The notes under the pieces were generated by a model. It was given only the letters and a program-made list of their open reading frames with translations, searched no databases and had not been told where the DNA came from. From the NCBI GenBank assembly GCA_012727835.1, contig JAAYGE010000111.1:1-7022 (forward strand): a DNA stretch of 7,022 nucleotides, in the 5' to 3' direction. Origin of the DNA: Bacillota bacterium. GTDB taxonomy: Bacteria; Bacillota_H; UBA994; UBA5500. Position 1 is the stretch's first letter; each line of letters opens with the position of its first letter. The translations under genes were made by a program, and so were the position numbers. Positions 1 through 7,022 of this stretch are shown here, in pieces.

Positions 1-3255
<3,255 letters not shown>

Positions 3256-3291
3256 CTATTGATATTTTTGGTGCAGCAGAGTGTATTAGTA

Positions 3292-3337
3292 TCTGCCTAT
3301 CCTACTAATATAGTTTATCATATAAGGGGTAGGCAGA
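3292..3337. repeat. Imperfect inverted repeat spanning the candidate nifJ promoter
   Basis: TCTGCCTA (3292-3299) is the exact reverse complement of TAGGCAGA (3330-3337). In plus-strand RNA the pairing extends to 12 bp (3292-3303 with 3326-3337) with two G-U pairs. In minus-strand RNA it is interrupted by C-A mismatches. The 22-base loop is very AT-rich and contains minus-strand -10-like boxes TATGAT and TATATT. No T-run follows on either strand, so it does not look like a terminator. It could be an operator overlapping the nifJ promoter or a leader hairpin; the sequence does not decide between them. Confidence 0.45.
3317..3322 (-). promoter_or_regulatory. Weak candidate -10 box for nifJ
   Basis: On the minus strand this reads TATGAT, five of six matches to TATAAT. 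The best -35 partner is only TTCAGC at 16-nt spacing (3339-3344), a poor match to TTGACA. An alternative box, TATATT, lies at 3307-3312, also without a good -35. A transcript from here would have a leader of about 70 nt. The weak -35 would fit a promoter that needs an activator, but the assignment is tentative. Confidence 0.25.
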
Positions 3338-3403
3338 AGCTGAAGCTACTGTTACTTGTGTGTAACTTATTTTTCCGTATTCCTTCCTACTGCACCGTCT
3401 AGG

Positions 3404-3409
3404 TATAAT
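3404..3409 (+). promoter_or_regulatory. Candidate -10 box for the UPF0291-M20 operon
   Basis: A perfect TATAAT lies about 100 bases upstream of the first gene of the operon, in the right orientation. No good -35 is found at 16-18 nt spacing (the nearest hexamers are TCCTTC and TTCCTT), and there is no TGn extension. The leader would be about 95 nt long. Confidence 0.35.
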
Positions 3410-3498
3410 GTATACTTTTAGTTTTCTTATGTCCAGTCCAACTCGTTTATTGTGTAACGTGCGAATAGGTCCATGATTTAGGCTTTTGCCACATCTAT

Positions 3499-3509
3499 AG
3501 GAGGGAGGG
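3499..3509 (+). promoter_or_regulatory. Ribosome binding site deciding the UPF0291 start
   Basis: AGGAGG at 3499-3504 lies five bases before ATG 3510 and eleven before a second in-frame ATG at 3516. The spacing favours the first ATG, giving MAMLGEEK. Because the purine-rich stretch runs on to 3509 (AGGAGGGAGGG), a shifted pairing that uses ATG 3516 cannot be excluded; it would remove only two residues. Confidence 0.7.
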
Positions 3510-3740
3510 ATGGCGATGCTAGGTGAAGAAAAGTTGGCTAGGATTAATGAGCTGGCGCGGAAGCAGCGGACCGTTGGACTAAGTGAGGCTGAACAAGCGG
3601 AACAACATGCACTGCGGCAAGCCTATTTGGAAGCATTTCGCGCTTCTTTTCGGGCCCAATTAGAGGCGCAAGGTTTGCGGCCTCGTACTCCGCATGCGGC
3701 CAGTTGTCCTTGCTGCCAACCGGCGAACAAAGAGCATTAG
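3510..3740 (+). CDS. UPF0291 (DUF896, YnzC-like) family protein
   Basis: A 76-residue cytoplasmic protein. Residues 5-55 show the UPF0291 signature: an EEKLARINELARK opening helix, then GLSEAEQAEQ, then LRQAYLEAFRASFRAQLE, a helical-hairpin pattern seen in Bacillus subtilis YnzC. The length matches YnzC (about 77 residues). The molecular role of the family is not established; I do not assign a reaction. The tail after residue 56 is unlike the usual charged family tail: it is rich in Pro, Ala and His and carries a tight cysteine cluster CPCC (C66, C68, C69) after H62, which could bind a metal or be redox-active. No signal peptide or membrane segment is present. It is the first gene of an operon with the M20 amidohydrolase: its TAG stop overlaps that gene's Shine-Dalgarno, and the gap is nine bases, so the two are very probably co-transcribed and may be translationally coupled. 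Confidence 0.88.
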   Translation: MAMLGEEKLARINELARKQRTVGLSEAEQAEQHALRQAYLEAFRASFRAQLEAQGLRPRTPHAASCPCCQPANKEH

Positions 3741-3749
3741 GAGGTAGAC
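3739..3749 (+). promoter_or_regulatory. Ribosome binding site overlapping the upstream stop codon
   Basis: AGGAGG (3739-3744) begins inside the TAG stop (3738-3740) of the UPF0291 gene and sits five bases before ATG 3750. It fixes the start of the M20 enzyme and suggests that ribosomes ending the first gene can help open or reload this site. Confidence 0.75.
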
Positions 3750-4991
3750 ATGAGTAAGCTAGTCGTTAATGAAAGGCGCTTTTTATCCTGGTTAGAAGAA
3801 CTTAGCCGTGTCGGCAATAGCAGTACTAAAGGGGTAACCCGCTTTGCCCTCACCGAGGGCGATCGGCAGGCACGAGAATGGCTGCAGGCCCGGGCTCGAG
3901 AGCATAATTTACAATCCCATTTTGATGCGGCCGGCAACCTGTTTATTTATGCAGGCCCTAAAGATGAAGGGCCCCCGCCGGTAATTGTCGGTTCCCACGT
4001 GGACACGGTGCCCGATGGTGGCCGCTTTGATGGCGCTTTAGGCGTCCTAGCCGGTCTGGAGAGCCTTATTCGTTTGCAAGAAATGGAGATACCACTAAGC
4101 CGGCCCGTATGGCTGGCCGTCTGGACCGAGGAAGAGGGGAGCCGTTTCCCCGGTGGCTTGATCGGCAGCAGAGCCTTCATCGGTGAAGTTTCACCCACTG
4201 AATTGGAGGAGACCGATGCCAATGGCGTCACTTTGGCTGAGGCCCTTCGCAATTGGGGATTAACTCCGGAGGACTTGCCGCAAGTAGCCCGCCAGCCGGG
4301 ACAGGTTCATGCCTATGTGGAGTTACATATCGAGCAGGGGGCTAAGTTGGATCAGGCTGACCAGCAGATTGGAGTTGTGACGGGAATCGTCGGTATCCGA
4401 CGTTATAACCTATCCGTCAAAGGCCAAGCCAATCATGCGGGTACAACCCCTATGCAGCTGCGGCAGGATGCCCTGGTGGCCGCCTCTTTGATGGTGCAAG
4501 CGGTGGAAGAGGTGGTAAAGAATAGCGGGTACGAGGAAGCGGTAGGAACGGTAGGACAGCTGCGCGTATACCCGGGTGGGGTGAATGTGGTGCCCGGGCG
4601 GGTGGACTTTTCTTTGGAGATTCGTGATATCGATGAAGCGGTTATGGACGAATTGGCCAACCGGCTGCGGACCACATTGCAGGGGATTGCTACTGAACGG
4701 GGTGTGGAGTTAAGTTGGGAGACGGCACCCGCGGTGAAGCCCTCTCTCTTGGATGAATCGCTGCAGCAGACAATTGCGGAAGTGGCTACCGACCTGGGTT
4801 ATTCCTGGCGTTATATGCCCAGTGGAGCCGGCCATGATGCCCAACACCTAGCCCGCATCTGTCCCACCGGCATGATCTTCGTTCCCAGCAAAGATGGCAT
4901 CAGCCATTCTCCCGATGAGTTTACCGCCGACGATGATTGTGTTCGCGGTGCCAACGTTTTGCTAAATACGATTGCCCGTCTAGCTCAGTAA
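3750..4991 (+). CDS. M20-family Zn amidohydrolase (N-carbamoyl-L-amino acid hydrolase / allantoate amidohydrolase type)
   Basis: A 413-residue cytoplasmic metallo-amidase, the normal length for the hydantoinase/carbamoylase branch of M20. Family members cleave the ureido group of N-carbamoyl-L-amino acids, allantoate or ureidoglycine, giving amino acid or ureido product plus ammonia and CO2. Dinuclear metal-site motifs are all present: GSHVDTVPDGGRFDG (H83, D94), WTEEEGSRF (E128 as likely catalytic base, E129 as ligand), ELHIEQG (H193) and GISHSPDE (H386). The lid/dimerisation domain (about 212-330) carries NHAGTTP (H229), GGVNVVPG (N279) and EIRD (R292), the substrate-binding residues known in this family; GAGHDAQ (H362) is also kept. 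The start is fixed by AGGAGG five bases upstream. It follows a UPF0291 gene in an operon. No hydantoinase, allantoinase or transporter gene is beside it, so the substrate cannot be named; peptidase activity is less likely given the HIEQG signature. All key residues are intact. Confidence 0.93.
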   Translation: MSKLVVNERRFLSWLEELSRVGNSSTKGVTRFALTEGDRQAREWLQARAREHNLQSHFDAAGNLFIYAGPKDEGPPPVIVGSHVDTVPDGGRFDGALGVLAGLESLIRLQEMEIPLSRPVWLAVWTEEEGSRFPGGLIGSRAFIGEVSPTELEETDANGVTLAEALRNWGLTPEDLPQVARQPGQVHAYVELHIEQGAKLDQADQQIGVVTGIVGIRRYNLSVKGQANHAGTTPMQLRQDALVAASLMVQAVEEVVKNSGYEEAVGTVGQLRVYPGGVNVVPGRVDFSLEIRDIDEAVMDELANRLRTTLQGIATERGVELSWETAPAVKPSLLDESLQQTIAEVATDLGYSWRYMPSGAGHDAQHLARICPTGMIFVPSKDGISHSPDEFTADDDCVRGANVLLNTIARLAQ

Positions 4992-5138
4992 GGCAGCGCT
5001 TTAGGCCTAATAGTACTTCCGGCGCCTACGTATTGTGCGAGTGGCGTCGCCGCCCTTGATGCTCCAGCTCACTCCAACAGGGGTTGGGCACAGGCGCTTT
5101 AGTATGATCACGCTCTTAGGCATACAAAACAACAGAAA
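4992..5138. other. Convergent spacer without a recognised gene
   Basis: These 147 bases lie between the M20 stop and the shared terminator. No ORF with a ribosome binding site is present. The only structures I see are a perfect palindrome TTAGGCCTAA (5001-5010) and a nine-base direct repeat GCGCTTTAG (4996-5004, 5094-5102), both short enough to be chance. The stretch could simply be the 3' untranslated region of the UPF0291-M20 transcript. Confidence 0.5.
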
Positions 5139-5174
5139 GGGGCTATTCGCAAAACAATACTTGCGAATAGCCCC
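5139..5174. terminator. Bidirectional intrinsic terminator between convergent genes
   Basis: A perfect 14-bp stem (5139-5152 with 5161-5174, arms GGGGCTATTCGCAA and its reverse complement) closes an eight-base loop. On the minus strand, 13 bases after the M55 stop codon, the hairpin is followed by TTTCTGTTGTTTTG, a good U-rich tract. On the plus strand it is followed by TATTGTTATG, a poorer but still U-rich tract. The position between the ends of two convergent units fits termination of both. Confidence 0.88.
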
Positions 5175-5187
5175 TATTGTTATGGGC

Positions 5188-5997
5188 TTATGATCCTAAA
5201 TTGATCATGCAGCGTAAGCCACGGAAGGCCTCAATATAGTCCTCATGGCTAAAACGAACCGTGCTGCCGTCAACCCGTACGGCACCGGGCATAATGGCAG
5301 CCGCATCGGCCCCTCCGGCTTGGATAAACTGCAGGTCAAAGGTGTAGGGGCCCTGCGGTAAGAAGGGTTTGTATTGCCCCAAGTTTTTAAGGGCCCGTTG
5401 TACCCCCTCCTCGATCAGCTGGCAAGCTCTGTCCGGATGCAAAGAACGGGCGGACACGCGGGTGATGGCTTTCTTCACACAGGCCGTCTCGATGTTACCT
5501 AGGGTCTGCTTCGCTTCCTGGCACAAGAAGTTGTCGCCAGAGGCAAAGACCACTGGCACCCCATAATAGCCGGCGATGGCGGCGTTAATGGCTGTTTCGC
5601 CCACCAATTCTCCATTCAAATAGATGTTGGAGACGCTACGGCTACTGATGGTATGGCTCAAGATGCCATGTTGGTGCATGCGGGCGGGATAACCAATAAA
5701 TAGGGCCGCATCGAAACCAGCGTCTATGCCCTCCATCATCATCAGCGGTTTAGGTGAGCCCTGAATCAGCTCTGCCGCCGGATGTAATCCGTGGGGCAGT
5801 AGGTTGGTCTGACTGCCATGGGAATCGTTGATTACTATTTCAGTAGCACCGGCGGCCAAAGCACCTAAAACGGCCGCATTGGCTTCGGCCGTCATTTGCC
5901 GGCGGGCTCTCTCATAATCGCTGCCCTGAATACTGGTGCTTTCGCTATTGACCAAAGTGGCTATACCTTCAATGTCCACCGAGATGTAAATGCGCAT
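5188..5997 (-). CDS. M55-family D-aminopeptidase paralogue (DppA-like), metal ligand His104 replaced by Pro
   Basis: A 269-residue cytoplasmic protein of peptidase family M55. The characterised member, B. subtilis DppA, is a self-compartmentalising zinc D-aminopeptidase that releases D-amino acids from short peptides. The fold signature is clear: VDIEG with D8 and E10, NDSHG with H60, GILSHTIS with catalytic-position H115, and VGETA with E134. At position 104 the expected metal-binding histidine of the GYHAR motif is proline (GYPAR, codon CCC, at 5686-5688), whereas the upstream paralogue has GYHAR. Over 269 aligned residues without gaps the two copies share 205 (76%). Start ATG 5997 has AAAGGAG eight bases upstream. 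It is the second gene of a two-gene minus-strand operon and ends just before the shared terminator. Because the rest of the site is kept and the frame is open, I infer either a catalytically altered subunit, perhaps assembled with its paralogue, or a base error (CAC to CCC). Confidence 0.9.
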   Translation of the reverse strand: MRIYISVDIEGIATLVNSESTSIQGSDYERARRQMTAEANAAVLGALAAGATEIVINDSHGSQTNLLPHGLHPAAELIQGSPKPLMMMEGIDAGFDAALFIGYPARMHQHGILSHTISSRSVSNIYLNGELVGETAINAAIAGYYGVPVVFASGDNFLCQEAKQTLGNIETACVKKAITRVSARSLHPDRACQLIEEGVQRALKNLGQYKPFLPQGPYTFDLQFIQAGGADAAAIMPGAVRVDGSTVRFSHEDYIEAFRGLRCMINLGS

Positions 5998-6024
5998 GGA
6001 TTTCGCTCCTTTGAAAATGAATTC

Positions 6025-6840
6025 TTAAGCCTGGCTGGCCAAGCTGATCATACAACGAAGGCCGTGGAAAGCTTCCACATAATCTTCATGGCTGAAACTA
6101 ACCGTGCTGCCATCGACCCGGGTGGTGCCGGGCATCAGGGCTGCCGCGTCGGCATGCCCCGCCTGGATAAATTGCACAGTGAAAGTATAAGGTCCTTTGG
6201 GCCGATAGGGTTTAAAGGTCTCCTTGTTTTCCAGCGCCTCTTTGACTCCTGCTTCAATTAGTTCACAGGCCTTCGTCGGGTGTAGGGAACGGGCAGAGAA
6301 ACGGGTTATGGCCTTCTTAACGGCTACCGTCTCCACCGTGCCCAAAGTTGTTGCCGCTTCCTGACAAGCTTCGTTGTCGCCAGAAACAAAGACGACCGGT
6401 ACCTGATAGTAGCCGGCGAGAGCCGCATTAATGGCCGTTTCACCTACCGGTTGGCCGTTCAAATAGATATTGGAAACGGTCCCCCCGCTAATGGTGTGGC
6501 TGAGAATGCCGTGTTGGTGCATGCGGGCATGGTAGCCGATGAAAATGGCCGCATCAAACCCTTCATCTATGCCGGCCATCATCAATAAAGGTTTTACCCG
6601 ACCCTGAATTAATTCGGCTGCCGGATCCAGTTCTTCCGGGATAAGATTGGTCATGCTACCATGGGCATCGTTAATTACGATTTCAGTCGCTCCGGCTGCT
6701 AATGCTCCGAGGACGGCCGCATTGGCTTCTGCCGTCATTTGGCGCCGGGCCCGCCCATAATCGTGGCCATTTATTCCCGTACTAGTATAGTTAACAACCG
6801 TACTGATACCCTCAATGTCCACCGAGATGTATACACGCAT
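6025..6840 (-). CDS. M55-family D-aminopeptidase (DppA-like), complete active site
   Basis: A 271-residue cytoplasmic zinc peptidase of family M55; by analogy with B. subtilis DppA it would release N-terminal D-amino acids such as D-Ala from short peptides, possibly cell-wall derived, and form a ring-shaped oligomer. The metal and catalytic positions known from DppA are all visible: D8 and E10 in VDIEG, H60 in NDAHG, H104 in GYHARM, H115 in GILSHTIS and E134 in VGETA (one residue later than in DppA because of a single insertion before it). Length is normal for the family. The start is fixed by AAAGGAGG with nine bases to ATG 6840. It is the first gene of a minus-strand pair; its TAA lies 27 bases before the start of the 76% identical paralogue. 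Unlike in B. subtilis, no dipeptide transporter gene is visible in the window, though genes beyond position 7022 are unseen. Substrate is inferred from the family only. Confidence 0.93.
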   Translation of the reverse strand: MRVYISVDIEGISTVVNYTSTGINGHDYGRARRQMTAEANAAVLGALAAGATEIVINDAHGSMTNLIPEELDPAAELIQGRVKPLLMMAGIDEGFDAAIFIGYHARMHQHGILSHTISGGTVSNIYLNGQPVGETAINAALAGYYQVPVVFVSGDNEACQEAATTLGTVETVAVKKAITRFSARSLHPTKACELIEAGVKEALENKETFKPYRPKGPYTFTVQFIQAGHADAAALMPGTTRVDGSTVSFSHEDYVEAFHGLRCMISLASQA

Positions 6841-7022
6841 TTAGCAGATCCTCCTTTGCCTCAGTTTTTATTCCCAATCATCCATATTGGCCTTTTTCTT
6901 TTACAATCCTGCTAGTGGGTGACAAAGTTAAAATGTCGACTCTTGTCAAAGCAATAATTCAATTTAATTACAAACCTAGCATTTTCTATTCAATAAACGG
7001 AGAGAAGGTATATCATTAAGGA
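6841..7022. promoter_or_regulatory. Upstream region of the M55 gene pair
   Basis: This AT-rich region holds the ribosome binding site of the first M55 gene (AAAGGAGG on the minus strand, 6850-6857). A perfect minus-strand TTGACA lies at 6944-6949, but at 16-18 nt spacing there is only TTTGTC-like sequence, so no full promoter can be named. TGACAA (6920-6925) and TTGTCA (6943-6948) form a 6-bp inverted repeat with a 17-bp spacer over this site, a possible operator. CCAAT (6874-6878) and ATTGG (6886-6890) form a small inverted repeat in the leader. The last bases (AAGGA, 7018-7022) might be the Shine-Dalgarno of a divergent gene beginning just outside the window; this cannot be confirmed. I see no gene in this stretch. 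Confidence 0.4.

Noticed and set aside
3737..4675. Minus-strand frames antisense to the M20 gene
   Set aside because: Their composition (Ser, Pro, Thr, Arg rich) is typical of shadow frames, and the M20 gene has all its catalytic motifs on the plus strand.
4996..5102. Nine-base direct repeat GCGCTTTAG in the convergent spacer as an insertion or attachment site
   Set aside because: There is no integrase, transposase, inverted ends or other sign of mobility, and a 9-bp match can occur by chance.
5896..6261. A 121-codon plus-strand frame over the junction of the two M55 genes
   Set aside because: It is antisense to two well-supported genes and has no start signal of its own.
6874..6900. Small hairpin CCAAT/ATTGG followed by CCTTTTTCTTTT on the plus strand, terminator-like
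   Set aside because: The stem is only 5 bp and AT-rich, and no plus-strand gene ends upstream of it, so a terminator role has no support.

Overview
The window looks like chromosomal DNA from an anaerobic, low-to-moderate GC Firmicute, probably of the class Clostridia. This rests on a large homodimer-type pyruvate:ferredoxin oxidoreductase, a UPF0291 (DUF896) protein of the kind found in Firmicutes, strong AGGAGG ribosome binding sites and M55 (DppA-type) D-aminopeptidases. The genus cannot be fixed from the sequence. No mobile element, CRISPR array, tRNA or rRNA is visible.

Layout: (1) Positions 1-3240, minus strand, hold the first 1,080 codons of a pyruvate:ferredoxin oxidoreductase (nifJ/por type). 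The 3' end lies outside the window. (2) Positions 3241-3509 are a divergent intergenic region with a candidate promoter for each direction and a 12-bp imperfect inverted repeat. (3) Positions 3510-4991, plus strand, hold a tight two-gene operon: a small UPF0291 protein with an unusual C-terminal cysteine cluster, then an M20-family zinc amidohydrolase of the N-carbamoyl-L-amino acid hydrolase/allantoate amidohydrolase group. (4) Positions 4992-5187 are a convergent spacer with a perfect 14-bp hairpin that should terminate both strands. (5) Positions 5188-6840, minus strand, hold a tandem pair of M55 D-aminopeptidase paralogues, 76% identical and alignable without gaps, 27 nt apart. (6) Positions 6841-7022 are the upstream region of that pair.

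How the genes may fit together: the M20 enzyme would release amino acids (and ammonia/CO2) from carbamoylated or ureido compounds, and the M55 enzymes would release D-amino acids from short peptides. Amino acids of this sort can be turned into 2-oxo acids, and PFOR oxidises pyruvate to acetyl-CoA while reducing ferredoxin. This link is inference from proximity only, because the genes lie in three separate transcription units.

The most notable point is in the second M55 copy. It keeps every other expected metal-site and catalytic residue but has proline at position 104, where the DppA family (and its neighbour) has the zinc-ligand histidine. This suggests either a regulatory or structural pseudoenzyme subunit, or a one-base sequence error.
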